A program made the position numbers and the translations under genes. A model generated the notes under the pieces. The model had not been told where the DNA came from. It saw only the letters and a list, made by a program, of their open reading frames with translations, and ran no database searches. Below, piece by piece: positions 1 to 6,794 of a stretch of 34,458 nt of DNA. The stretch comes from Deltaproteobacteria bacterium. Its GTDB lineage: Bacteria; Acidobacteriota; Holophagae; Holophagales; Holophagaceae. Numbering within the stretch: the stretch's first letter is position 1; every line of letters starts with the position of its first letter. Where the stretch lies: positions 1 through 34,458 of the forward strand of contig JAIFMW010000091.1 of NCBI GenBank assembly GCA_020048105.1. Reading direction: 5' to 3'.

Positions 1-283
1 GTCCATGGCGGAAAGCACCCCGAAAGGTTGGCTTGTCGGCGATGCCCTCGGCGCGGGCATTGATGGGTTTGGGTCCGCCTTCAGGATCCTTGGCCCAGCT
101 TGGAACCAGTCCCCATCGGGCGGCACCCAGGACCCGCTTCCACTCTCGGTCTGGGCGGATCACGATGACCCACTGTCCCGGTGCGATGTTGTAGCGTCGC
201 TCCTCTCGATAGCCCATCGGGATCAAGTCGAAAATCGACTGCAGGTCCTTGGTGGTGCAGGAAAGAGAGTAGCGGCCACACAT
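1..283 (-). CDS. yedK: SRAP-domain (YedK/HMCES) abasic-site protein, N-terminal part
   Basis: The minus strand reads from an ATG at 283 into the window edge with no stop, giving 94 residues. The sequence starts MCGRYSL, so Cys2 is exposed once Met1 is removed, as the family requires. It continues with NIAPGQ, WGLVPSWAKD and NARAEG in the usual SRAP order. SRAP proteins link covalently through Cys2 to abasic sites in single-stranded DNA and shield them from breakage; the bacterial gene is often SOS-linked. The later catalytic Glu and His lie outside the window or close to its edge. No strong ribosome-binding site precedes the start. Plus-strand reading frames over the same bases are shadows. 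The family call is firm from the motifs; only the 3' half is missing. Confidence 0.93.
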   Translation of the reverse strand, partial: MCGRYSLSCTTKDLQSIFDLIPMGYREERRYNIAPGQWVIVIRPDREWKRVLGAARWGLVPSWAKDPEGGPKPINARAEGIADKPTFRGAFRHG

Positions 284-555
284 GGACTCTATGGTGCGCC
301 CGATCTTTTTCTCGCTTCACAGTCCTCGATGCTGTCGAACGTTTTGGGCCTTCCAGACCAGCAATGGCATGGCCGCAAAGCGTGCCTACAACTCAGGATC
401 AACCGAGGTTCGTGTCTGGGTTTTGAGTGGGCCTGAGGGGGGCATTGGTGAAGGGTTTTTGAATCCAACTTAATGTTTCGATATTTTCCGATGTGACTAT
501 ACTGAAGCGAGCGCGGGAACCTTGCTTCTCGCGTCGTTCAGAAAGGATGCTTGGC
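284..555. other. Divergent intergenic region
   Basis: These 272 bases separate the leftward SRAP gene from the rightward arsR-type gene. I see no coding sequence that I can support; short plus-strand frames here show no family motif. The right end is AT-rich (about 470-503) and probably holds the promoter and operator of the arsR operon. The SRAP promoter should lie in the left part, but no clear boxes are visible. Confidence 0.5.
476..503 (+). promoter_or_regulatory. Candidate promoter/operator of the arsR operon
   Basis: A -10-like TATACT lies at 498-503, and a weak -35-like TTTCGA at 476-481 gives a 16-base spacer. The AT-rich stretch repeats CGAT at 479-482 and 489-492. ArsR-family repressors usually bind imperfect palindromes over their own promoter, so an operator here is expected, but I cannot define a clean one. 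The call rests on position and one good hexamer. Confidence 0.3.
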
Positions 556-948
556 ATGACGCAGAACTTGCGTTTGATGGTGGAGCGGTTGAAGGCGGTG
601 TCGCACCCACTGAGGTTGCGGGTACTGGCCCTTCTCGGCTCCGGGGAACTTTGCGTGTGTCAGGTGGCGGAAGTGCTCCAGGTGCCCCAGTCGTCCGTTT
701 CGGAGGCCCTGCGGGAATTGCGTCGGGCGGGTTTCGTGAACGAGCGAAAGGAAGGCCGCTGGGTCTTCGTGTCGGTGGTCCCGCAATCCGAAATTTCTCC
801 AGTGTTACAGGGCATCCTGGCCGAGGCCATGGCCCTAAAGGAGGTCCACCAGGATCGTGATCGGGTGGCGAAAGTTAAGATCCTCGGTATTCCAGCGGTG
901 TGTTGCAAGGCCCAGAAGGCCGCAAAGGCGGAGGCCGCCCATGTCTGA
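556..948 (+). CDS. ArsR/SmtB-family metalloregulatory repressor
   Basis: A 130-residue winged-helix protein. An N-terminal helix (MVERLKAVSHPLRLRVL) leads into GELCVCQVAEVL, where Cys33 and Cys35 form the ELCVC metal(loid) site typical of ArsR. The recognition helix follows (PQSSVSEALRELRRAG), then the wing (ERKEGRWVFVSV). A further pair, Cys116-Cys117, near the C-terminus could be extra ligands. The start at 556 is chosen because AAAGGA at 542-547 sits 8 bases upstream; earlier in-frame starts at 493 and 547 lack such spacing. The last 8 bases overlap the permease start, so the two genes are probably translationally coupled. Repressors of this type leave DNA on binding As(III), Sb(III) or similar ions; the actual inducer is inferred from the neighbouring permease. 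Confidence 0.9.
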   Translation: MTQNLRLMVERLKAVSHPLRLRVLALLGSGELCVCQVAEVLQVPQSSVSEALRELRRAGFVNERKEGRWVFVSVVPQSEISPVLQGILAEAMALKEVHQDRDRVAKVKILGIPAVCCKAQKAAKAEAAHV

Positions 949-2026
949 AAATACCGGCTGTGAATGTGCCTGCACCACGGGCAAGCCTGATGCGCCTCGA
1001 CCTTCTTTCCTTCGTCGGGGTGGGTGGGTATTGCTGGCGTTGCCCCTCTGGATCCTGCTCTATGCGGTGAATCACCGCGTTTCAGAGTGGATCGCCTTCG
1101 GCCTTTTTAAACTCACACCGAAATCCCATCTGGGGGAGGCCGTGGCCTTCTTCTTCTACGATGTGCCCAAGGTGCTGTTGCTGCTGACACTGATCGTCTT
1201 CATCGTCACCTTCCTCCAGACCTTTGTGAGCCCCACCAAGGTGCGCAATGCCCTTGCGCGGCGCACCCCCGGCATCGGCAATGCCTTGGGTTCGGTGTTC
1301 GGCATCATTACGCCCTTCTGCTCCTGCTCGGCGGTGCCGCTCTTCATCGGGTTTCTGCGGGCGGGTGTACCGCTCGGCGTCACCTTCAGTTTCCTGGTGG
1401 CTGCGCCCATGATCAACGAAGTTGCCCTGGGGATGCTCTTCGCCATGTTCGGCTGGAAGATTGCCCTGCTGTATGCGGGAACGGGCCTTTCCATCGCCTT
1501 CCTTTCGGGACTGATCCTTGGCCGCCTAAAGATGGAACGCCATCTCGAAGGCTGGGTGCAGGACGCGCTGAAGGCGCCTGCCATGGGTGAAAGCGAGGAG
1601 GAAACGCTCACCCTCACCCTGCGGATCGCTGAGGCCATCCAGGGCGTGAAGGACATCGTGGGCAAGGTGTGGCCTTACATCCTGGTGGGCATCCTGGTGG
1701 GAGCCTTTATCCATGGGTATGTGCCCGAAAGCTTCATGGCCGGGCTGTTGGGCAATAAGACTTGGTATAGCGTGCCGCTGGCCGTGGCTGTAGGGGTACC
1801 GCTCTATTCCAATGCGGCGGGGGTCATGCCCATCGTAGAAGCCCTGCTCGGCAAGGGCGCGGCGCTGGGATCAACCTTGGCCTTCATGATGGCCGTCATC
1901 GGCCTTTCGCTTCCGGAAACCATCATTCTGCGCAAGGTCATGCGCCCCCGCTTGATCGCCACCTTCGTGGGCGTTGTTGCTCTCGGCATTTTGCTAGTGG
2001 GCTATCTCTTCAACGCAATCCTCTAA
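941..2026 (+). CDS. arsP: ArsP-type (DUF318) permease, probable organoarsenical or metal efflux
   Basis: A 361-residue polytopic membrane protein of the ArsP/DUF318 permease family. The hallmark segment TPFCSCSAVPLFIGFLRAG carries Cys127 and Cys129 and is followed by the PMINEVAL motif; a matching half later reads GVPLYSNAAGVMP. The N-terminus adds a CECAC cluster (Cys7, Cys9, Cys11) that may present metal to the pore. The start ATG at 941 overlaps the arsR stop and has GGAGG about 8 bases upstream; the longer frame from 857 would run through the repressor gene. Characterised ArsP proteins export trivalent methylarsenicals, while related members have been linked to Cu/Zn efflux, so the substrate is uncertain. 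The thiol proteins downstream fit a substrate that must be kept reduced. Confidence 0.85.
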   Translation: MSENTGCECACTTGKPDAPRPSFLRRGGWVLLALPLWILLYAVNHRVSEWIAFGLFKLTPKSHLGEAVAFFFYDVPKVLLLLTLIVFIVTFLQTFVSPTKVRNALARRTPGIGNALGSVFGIITPFCSCSAVPLFIGFLRAGVPLGVTFSFLVAAPMINEVALGMLFAMFGWKIALLYAGTGLSIAFLSGLILGRLKMERHLEGWVQDALKAPAMGESEEETLTLTLRIAEAIQGVKDIVGKVWPYILVGILVGAFIHGYVPESFMAGLLGNKTWYSVPLAVAVGVPLYSNAAGVMPIVEALLGKGAALGSTLAFMMAVIGLSLPETIILRKVMRPRLIATFVGVVALGILLVGYLFNAIL

Positions 2027-2033
2027 CAGCAAT

Positions 2034-2149
2034 TACCACGGAGACACGGAGGGCACGGAGAAAATGAAGATGGGGATACAACTCCAGAATCTTTTTTCTT
2101 CTGTTTCTCATATTTCTTTCTCCGTGTTCTCTGTGTCTCCGTGGTGAAT
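2034..2149. repeat. Long inverted repeat of CACGGAG units (copy 1)
   Basis: The left arm (2034-2063) is built from phased copies of CACGGAG after ACCACGGAGA. The right arm (about 2116-2149) is its imperfect reverse complement, ending CTCCGTGGTGA. About 50 AT-rich bases separate the arms. It fills the gap between the permease and the mini-thioredoxin, inside an apparent operon, so a transcript would fold into a large hairpin here. It belongs to the same family as the repeats at 6491-6595, 25526-25595 and 34142-34308. Confidence 0.85.
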
Positions 2150-2179
2150 TTCCCCCCCTTCTCACTCTAAGGAGTTTCC

Positions 2180-2413
2180 ATGCTCATCGAAGTTTTCGGT
2201 CCCGGCTGCGCCAAGTGCGAAACCCTTCTTAAGCACGCCAAACACGCCGTTGAACAATCCGGTGGCGATCACCAGGTGGTGAAGATCTCCGACTACGCCA
2301 CCATGGCGATCCGAGGCATTCTCAGCACTCCGGCCCTGGCCATCGACGGCCAGCTCAAGTCCCAGGGCAAGGTCGTCAGTTCCGACGAAATCGCGGCTTT
2401 CCTGAAGGCCTAA
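2180..2413 (+). CDS. Mini-thioredoxin/glutaredoxin-like protein (TM0996/MTH895 type)
   Basis: A 77-residue cytoplasmic protein with one thioredoxin-like fold. VFGPGCAKCETL carries the CxxC site (Cys10, Cys13), and the cis-Pro region reads STPALAIDG. Length and motifs match the small redox-active disulfide proteins of the TM0996/MTH895 group. AAGGAG precedes the ATG at good distance. In other bacteria such genes sit beside DUF318 permeases, and the same arrangement is seen here. It probably reduces or hands over a thiol-bound metalloid to the permease, or keeps the permease cysteines reduced; that role is inference. Confidence 0.85.
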   Translation: MLIEVFGPGCAKCETLLKHAKHAVEQSGGDHQVVKISDYATMAIRGILSTPALAIDGQLKSQGKVVSSDEIAAFLKA

Positions 2414-2462
2414 GTTTTTGCACTTCTGAATCCCTTTTGTCCGACCTCACTTCGGAGTTTCC

Positions 2463-2849
2463 ATGTCCCTCTCGCGCCCGAGTGCTCTACTTTTCGCTGT
2501 TACTGCGGTGCTCTCTGCTCAGAGTTCTGTGCCAGCCTTGGATCCAGCGGGGCTTACCCAGATCCTTAAATCGGGTAAGTGGACCGTCATCGAATTCGGT
2601 GGCCCCACCTGCGTACCCTGCAAGAAGATGCAGCCGATCCTAGCGGAGCTTCAACAGCAGTTCGGGGACCGCGCCTTGGTGCGCAATTTCTATGTCACGG
2701 AGCACCCCAAGGAAGCCCGCGCCCACAAGGTTATGGCCATGCCCACCCAGGTGGTCTTCGATCCCAGCGGCAAAGAAGTGACTCGGCACATCGGGTTCTG
2801 GGAGAAGGGTGACTTCCTGGCAGCCCTCACCAAGGCTGGCCTGAAATGA
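2463..2849 (+). CDS. Exported thioredoxin-family protein
   Basis: A 128-residue thioredoxin-like protein. Residues 1 to about 20 form a signal peptide (hydrophobic LLFAVTAVLSAQS), so it should act in the periplasm. The active site is GGPTCVPCKKMQP with Cys50 and Cys53, followed by a strand and helix pattern and the cis-Pro loop MAMPTQVVFD. GGAG stands 5 bases before the ATG. Its stop overlaps the start of the CcdA-like gene in an ATGA, so the pair is translationally coupled. It is probably reduced by that membrane protein and passes electrons to periplasmic disulfides; the final client is unknown. Confidence 0.88.
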   Translation: MSLSRPSALLFAVTAVLSAQSSVPALDPAGLTQILKSGKWTVIEFGGPTCVPCKKMQPILAELQQQFGDRALVRNFYVTEHPKEARAHKVMAMPTQVVFDPSGKEVTRHIGFWEKGDFLAALTKAGLK

Positions 2850-3556
2850 CCGAATGGCTTCAAAACCTCGCTGAGATGATGGCCCAGGCTTCAGCGGCCA
2901 AGCAGCTCGGCATCGTCTTCCTCGGCGGATTGCTGACTTCGATGAACCCCTGTGTCCTGGTGGCCGCTCCTTTGGTCGTGGGCTTCGCAGGGGGGACCAA
3001 GGAAGGCCGTCACCATCCGATGCTCTTATCCGGTGTTTTCGTTCTAGGCTTGGCTGCCGCTTTTACGGTTCTCGGTCTGGTAGCGGCGGTCACGGGTTCG
3101 CTGCTGGGTGATATCGGTTGGGGTTGGAAGGCTTTGTTGGGCCTGATTCTCCTTGCCGTGGGGCTCCACCTGCTGGGCGTCTTCAACCTCCCCACGCCTT
3201 CCCATGGCTTCCTGGCTCGCTTCCAGGGTGCAGGGCTGATCGGAGCCTTCATCATGGGTGCCCTCACCGGCACCCTGAGTGCCCCCTGCGCGACGCCAGC
3301 CCTGGCAGCGGTGCTCACGGTTGTCGCTTTGCAGAAGAAGATCCTGTGGGGCGGCGTGTTGCTTTTTGTCTACGCCATTGGTCATGTGATTCTGCTCTTT
3401 CTTGCGGGTGCATCCTCTGGCTGGGCCAGCAAGTACGCCGAGAGTCATTTCTCGAAAATCGTAGGCCGCTGGCTACCAAGAGTCATGGGCACCCTGCTGC
3501 TGGGCTGCGCCCTCTGGGTGATGTGGCTGGCCTGGCAATCCAAGATCGCGGGGTGA
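2846..3556 (+). CDS. ccdA: CcdA/DsbD-like transmembrane thiol-electron transporter
   Basis: A 236-residue membrane protein with about six hydrophobic segments. The two halves carry the family's Cys-Pro signatures: SMNPCVLVAAPLVVGF (Cys36) and SAPCATPALAAVL (Cys148). CcdA and the membrane core of DsbD move electrons from cytoplasmic thioredoxin across the membrane through this cysteine pair to a periplasmic thioredoxin. The partner is almost certainly the exported thioredoxin encoded just upstream, whose stop overlaps this start. With the mini-thioredoxin on the cytoplasmic side, the operon encodes a full thiol relay across the membrane beside the ArsP-type pump. Cytochrome c maturation is the classic role of CcdA, but no other maturation gene is present here. 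Confidence 0.88.
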   Translation: MTEWLQNLAEMMAQASAAKQLGIVFLGGLLTSMNPCVLVAAPLVVGFAGGTKEGRHHPMLLSGVFVLGLAAAFTVLGLVAAVTGSLLGDIGWGWKALLGLILLAVGLHLLGVFNLPTPSHGFLARFQGAGLIGAFIMGALTGTLSAPCATPALAAVLTVVALQKKILWGGVLLFVYAIGHVILLFLAGASSGWASKYAESHFSKIVGRWLPRVMGTLLLGCALWVMWLAWQSKIAG

Positions 3557-3644
3557 GCAGATGCATCCCAGGGTGGCCTTCCTTGCGATGTCGCTGCTCT
3601 GGCTGCTTCTGGTTGGATGATTTTTCTTTTGAGTAGGTGCGGAT

Positions 3645-4142
3645 ATGAAAGTCATGGGCATCGTTGGTTGGAGTGGCAGCGGCAAGACAAGCTTGTTGAT
3701 TGAGGTGTTGCCCATCCTGCGGGCGAAGGGCCTTACGGTTTCAACCATGAAACATGCCCACCACCGCTTCGACGTGGATTCTGAAGGCAAGGATTCATTT
3801 CGGCATCGCGAGGCTGGGGCTTCCGAGGTCATGGTGGTGACCTCCAGTCGATGGGTGCTCATGCATGAATCGCGGGATGAACCCGAGCCCTCCATCGAGG
3901 CCCTGATCGAACGCATGACGTCGGTGGATCTGCTCCTTATCGAGGGCTTCAAGACCCATTCCCATCCGAAGCTGGAGATCCATCGCGAATCCGAGGGAAA
4001 GCCACTCCTATGCTCGGACGATTCGGAAATCGTGGCGGTGGCCAGTGACCAAACGCTTTTGGGGTTAAGCATTCCGCAATTGAATCTGAACGATCCTCAG
4101 GCCATTGCCGAATTCATTCTTGTCCATACTGGGTTTGCTTAA
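3645..4142 (+). CDS. mobB: Molybdopterin-guanine dinucleotide biosynthesis protein B
   Basis: A 165-residue P-loop protein of normal MobB length. The Walker A motif GWSGSGKTS covers residues 8-16, followed by the family pattern STMKHAHHRFDVD and a Walker-B-like stretch VDLLLIEGFK. MobB binds GTP and assists MobA in attaching GMP to molybdopterin for DMSO-reductase-type enzymes. No mobA or molybdoenzyme gene lies nearby, so this is a stand-alone copy. The ATG at 3645 is used; a second ATG three codons later is possible. It follows the ccdA gene after 88 bases and may be co-transcribed with it. Confidence 0.92.
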   Translation: MKVMGIVGWSGSGKTSLLIEVLPILRAKGLTVSTMKHAHHRFDVDSEGKDSFRHREAGASEVMVVTSSRWVLMHESRDEPEPSIEALIERMTSVDLLLIEGFKTHSHPKLEIHRESEGKPLLCSDDSEIVAVASDQTLLGLSIPQLNLNDPQAIAEFILVHTGFA

Positions 4143-4345
4143 GGTCGTGTCGTTCTGAATCCATTCGACAGGTGCAAGGCACTCTCGTCATGGAGCCATC
4201 GCGTTCTGTCATTGGGCCCGTCGCATCTGCATCTGCCCGACAGGTTCCAACGCCCCACCAAAACCGCGGTCTATTCAAAGTGCGACAGGGATCCCTGATC
4301 CGCCCCTTGGGCATGCTGCTTAAGGTGAAATTCTGGAGGTTCACC

Positions 4346-4609
4346 ATGAAATTCCGCCACTTCCTTACTTCCCTCTTCGTTCTTGGAACTCTGGCCGCTC
4401 CCGTGCTTCAGGCTCAGGCTCCTGCGCCCTCTGGGAAGGGCAAAGGGCAGGGCCACGGCCAACAGCTTCATAAGCGCGATGGCTCCGGCACGCCGAAGGG
4501 TCAGGGCCGTGGCCAGGGTCGTGGTCAAGGCGTTCGCAAGCAGGATGGTAGCGGTCCTCGCGCGGGCACGGCTGCTTGCCCGAAGACTCCCAAGGCTCCA
4601 GCTAAGTAA
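4346..4609 (+). CDS. Small secreted Gly/Gln/Lys-rich low-complexity protein
   Basis: An 87-residue protein that I cannot assign to a characterised family. Residues 1 to about 23 are a signal peptide ending AAPVLQAQA. The mature part is short, basic and low in complexity: GKGKGQGHGQ, then KRDGSG, then GQGRGQGRGQG, then RKQDGSGPRAGTAAC. Thus a DGSG-containing motif occurs twice around a Gly-Gln-Arg core, with a single Cys near the end. The DGSGPR part loosely recalls the small DGTGPxGMGPMTG proteins of metal-rich anaerobes (DUF5320), but the match is too weak to claim. GGAGG lies 6 bases before the ATG; in-frame starts from 4172 have no support. It lies 9 bases before the LytS-type kinase and may be co-transcribed with it. 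Confidence 0.75.
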   Translation: MKFRHFLTSLFVLGTLAAPVLQAQAPAPSGKGKGQGHGQQLHKRDGSGTPKGQGRGQGRGQGVRKQDGSGPRAGTAACPKTPKAPAK

Positions 4610-4618
4610 ACTAGAAGC

Positions 4619-5701
4619 ATGAACGCATCCCAGATCCTAGCCAGCACAGGCAAACGCCTCAGGCGCCCCGGCACCTGGGGCGCAGTGCTGTTGTTCGGTA
4701 GCCTCTGGAATGGTCTGCGATGGCTCACGGGGCCGCATAACTTATCCCCGGAAGAATTCCTGCTTCCCTTCGCCTTTGGCGTGCTGCTGCTTAGTTTGGC
4801 GGCGGCGCCTTGGCAGTGGACTGGGGATGACCGACCGGTGGCTTCGGGCCTGCGCGGGGTGCTTCAGGCGCTTCCATGGAATGCGCTGTTCTTGCTGCTG
4901 CTCATCGCCTTGCTGCCGGATCAAGGCGAGCACGGAAGTCGTGGCGGGCGCGGTGGCGTCACGCTGTCCTTCCTTCCTAATGTTCCACCTCGGATGTTGG
5001 TGCTCCTCATCGCCTATGGAGCCTTCGGAATGCTGGCCGGGTGGATCTTGGCGGATCGAGACCAGGAGGCCCTGCGGGCAGAAACACAATCCCTGCGCGC
5101 CGAAGCGCAGACTCGGCTGGCTCGGGAAGCCCAGGCCCGCGCGCTCCAAGCCCAGATGAATCCCCATGTCCTCTACAACACCCTGAGTGGCTTGGCGGAG
5201 TTGGCCCGCGAAGATGGCGCGGCCACGGAGGAAGCGTTGGTGGCGTTGGCGGCGCTCCTGCGCCAACTCCAAAATCACTCCGGCCAATTCCGGGTGTCCT
5301 TGGATGATGAACGTGGCCTGGTGGAAGGCTTTCTGGCCCTGGAACGATTTCGGCTCGGGGATCGATTGAGTGTGGAGTGGCTTTGGGATGCCCGGCTGGA
5401 GGATATCGAGGTTCCGCCCCTGCTGCTGCAACCGCTGGTGGAAAACGCCCTCAAGCACGGCATCGTACCCTGTCGGGAGGGGGGGAAATTGGAGATTGGA
5501 CTCTCGGGCGAAAACAATCGCCTGCGACTCTGGGTCGCCAATACCGGAAAGCCGTTGGATACCCAAGGTTCCTCGGGCACGGGCTTGGCCAACCTTCGGC
5601 AGCGACTGGCCCTGATGGATGACTTCGCCAGCCATCTCGATCTGCGCAGTGAGGGCGGACGCACGGTGGTGGAACTGATTCTGGAGCCTCGCCATGCCTG
5701 A
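4619..5701 (+). CDS. LytS-type sensor histidine kinase (His_kinase family)
   Basis: A 360-residue membrane kinase. Four hydrophobic segments occupy about residues 18-145, ending LVLLIAYGAFGMLAGWIL, then a coiled-coil linker rich in Arg, Ala and Glu. The phosphorylation box is QAQMNPHVLYNTLSG with His183, the form seen in LytS/YehU kinases. The N box is LLLQPLVENALKHGI and the glycine box GTGLANLRQRL. There is no separate sensor domain, so the signal is probably membrane-linked. The downstream LytTR regulator overlaps by 8 bases and is the expected partner. The start is 9 bases after the secreted-protein stop, with a weak Shine-Dalgarno. Confidence 0.93.
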   Translation: MNASQILASTGKRLRRPGTWGAVLLFGSLWNGLRWLTGPHNLSPEEFLLPFAFGVLLLSLAAAPWQWTGDDRPVASGLRGVLQALPWNALFLLLLIALLPDQGEHGSRGGRGGVTLSFLPNVPPRMLVLLIAYGAFGMLAGWILADRDQEALRAETQSLRAEAQTRLAREAQARALQAQMNPHVLYNTLSGLAELAREDGAATEEALVALAALLRQLQNHSGQFRVSLDDERGLVEGFLALERFRLGDRLSVEWLWDARLEDIEVPPLLLQPLVENALKHGIVPCREGGKLEIGLSGENNRLRLWVANTGKPLDTQGSSGTGLANLRQRLALMDDFASHLDLRSEGGRTVVELILEPRHA

Positions 5702-6419
5702 AACCCTGCGCGTGATCGTGGCCGAAGACGAACCCTACAATCGCAAACGCTTAGCCCGGCTGCTGCAAGAAGCCGGCTGCGAAGTGGTGGCGGAACTGCG
5801 CGATGGTCTGGCGGTGTTGGAGTGGCTCGAGGCCGGTGGCCAGGCGGATGCTGCGTTTCTTGATATTGAAATGCCGGGTGCCACCGGCTTGGAAGTGGCC
5901 TTGGATCTCCCCAAAACCTTGCCCGTGGTTTTTGTGACGGCCCATGCCGAACATGCAGTGAGAGCCTTCGAGACCGCCGCCCTGGATTTCCTGGTGAAAC
6001 CCGCGACGGCGGGGCGCATCGAAGTGGCCCTCGCGCGCATTCGCGAGCGCCGGGCTGGCCCCGCGCCAGCTGCCCGTCCGGCGGGTGCTCTGCGCTATCC
6101 CGTTCGTGCCGGCGATGGTCTTGTCTTCATGGATCTGGCCCGTACTAGTCATTTTCTGGTGGAGGACGAAGTCGTCTGGGCCTTTGTGGCCGGGGAGCGG
6201 CTCCGCACACCCTGGAAGAGCCTCACCGAGGCGGAATCATCCTTTCCTCAAGGCGTGTTGGTAAAGGGCCATCGCAACATGCTGGTGCGGCCCGAGGCCG
6301 TCATCGGGGTTAAGGTGGGCGAATACGGTCGCTTGCTCGTGCGGCTCCAGGGCGGGCTCAGCGTTGAAGTGAGTCGTGGGGCGGCGCCGGGTTTGAAGGC
6401 TCGCCTTGGGTTGGCGTGA
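5694..6419 (+). CDS. LytTR-family response regulator
   Basis: A 241-residue regulator. The receiver domain (1 to about 120) has the acidic pair in VIVAEDEPYNRKR, phospho-acceptor Asp57 in AAFLDIEMPG and the conserved Lys in FLVKPA. A Pro/Ala-rich linker leads to a LytTR DNA-binding domain (about 133-241), with the typical VKGHRNMLVRPEAVIGV segment. LytTR regulators bind paired direct repeats upstream of their targets. It overlaps the kinase gene by 8 bases (ATGCCTGA), so the two are made together. The target genes are not evident; the DUF4405/DUF2202 genes downstream are candidates by position only. Confidence 0.94.
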   Translation: MPETLRVIVAEDEPYNRKRLARLLQEAGCEVVAELRDGLAVLEWLEAGGQADAAFLDIEMPGATGLEVALDLPKTLPVVFVTAHAEHAVRAFETAALDFLVKPATAGRIEVALARIRERRAGPAPAARPAGALRYPVRAGDGLVFMDLARTSHFLVEDEVVWAFVAGERLRTPWKSLTEAESSFPQGVLVKGHRNMLVRPEAVIGVKVGEYGRLLVRLQGGLSVEVSRGAAPGLKARLGLA

Positions 6420-6490
6420 GCTCTTACATGCGTTCCTCTAACTGCGATTAAGCCCAACCAATGCAGTTGCAAATATAAAAACGAAGATGA

Positions 6491-6595
6491 ACCACGGAGA
6501 CACGGAGGGCACGGAGAAAGCTTGAGACACGGAAAGTCGATGGATTTCCCCTCTAACTTCTTTATTCTCTGTTCCCTCCGTGTCTCCGTGGTTAA
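6491..6595. repeat. Long inverted repeat of CACGGAG units (copy 2)
   Basis: The left arm at 6491-6519 reads ACCACGGAGACACGGAGG and onward in CACGGAG steps. The right arm at about 6561-6595 is the imperfect reverse complement, ending CTCCGTGGTTAA. The spacer of about 40 bases differs from copy 1. It follows the LytTR gene by about 70 bases. Confidence 0.85.
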
Positions 6596-6707
6596 GTTTT
6601 TTAGGTCAGCATCAAACGCAAAATCTGGGTTAAGAAGACCCGGCATAGAACCGCCGTGGCGAATTCGCGCCATTGCGACACGACGTTGCACCAGGCGGAT
6701 CTGTCAG

Positions 6708-6736
6708 TGGGCCCAGTAATCCTGTCTCTGGGCCCA
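6708..6736. promoter_or_regulatory. Twin TGGGCCCA palindromes, possible operator
   Basis: The perfect 8-base palindrome TGGGCCCA occurs at 6708-6715 and 6729-6736. The centres are 21 bases apart, two helical turns, so two dimers could bind the same face of the DNA. They lie 60-90 bases before the GTG start of the DUF4405 gene. A weaker AATGG/CCATT inverted repeat follows at 6744-6757. A binding role is inferred from spacing only; the pair could also fold as a hairpin in RNA. Confidence 0.3.
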
Positions 6737-6794
6737 TTTGTGCAATGGGATTCCATTCGCATGCGTCAACTAGAGGTGTTGCTGGAGGCATCTC

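Larger units (their letters stand above)
6420..6794. other. Intergenic region with an inverted repeat and operator-like palindromes
   Basis: These 375 bases hold a CACGGAG-type inverted repeat (6491-6595), a pair of TGGGCCCA palindromes (6708-6736) and an AATGG/CCATT inverted repeat (6744-6757). I find no gene in it: the short frames reading across the repeat are translations of the repeat itself. The promoter of the DUF4405 gene probably lies in the right third. Confidence 0.6.

Noticed and set aside
5-436. Plus-strand frame of 143 codons at the left edge
   Set aside because: It lies opposite the SRAP gene, whose motifs (MCGRYSL, NIAPGQ, WGLVPSWAKD) are unmistakable on the minus strand.
4742-5695. 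Minus-strand frame of 317 codons opposite the LytS-type kinase
   Set aside because: No motif and Gln/Arg-rich; the plus strand has complete kinase boxes.
6491-6691. Coding frames across the CACGGAG repeat (for example a minus-strand frame with LTTETRREQ)
   Set aside because: These are translations of the inverted repeat, a known source of false genes, with no start signal or family.
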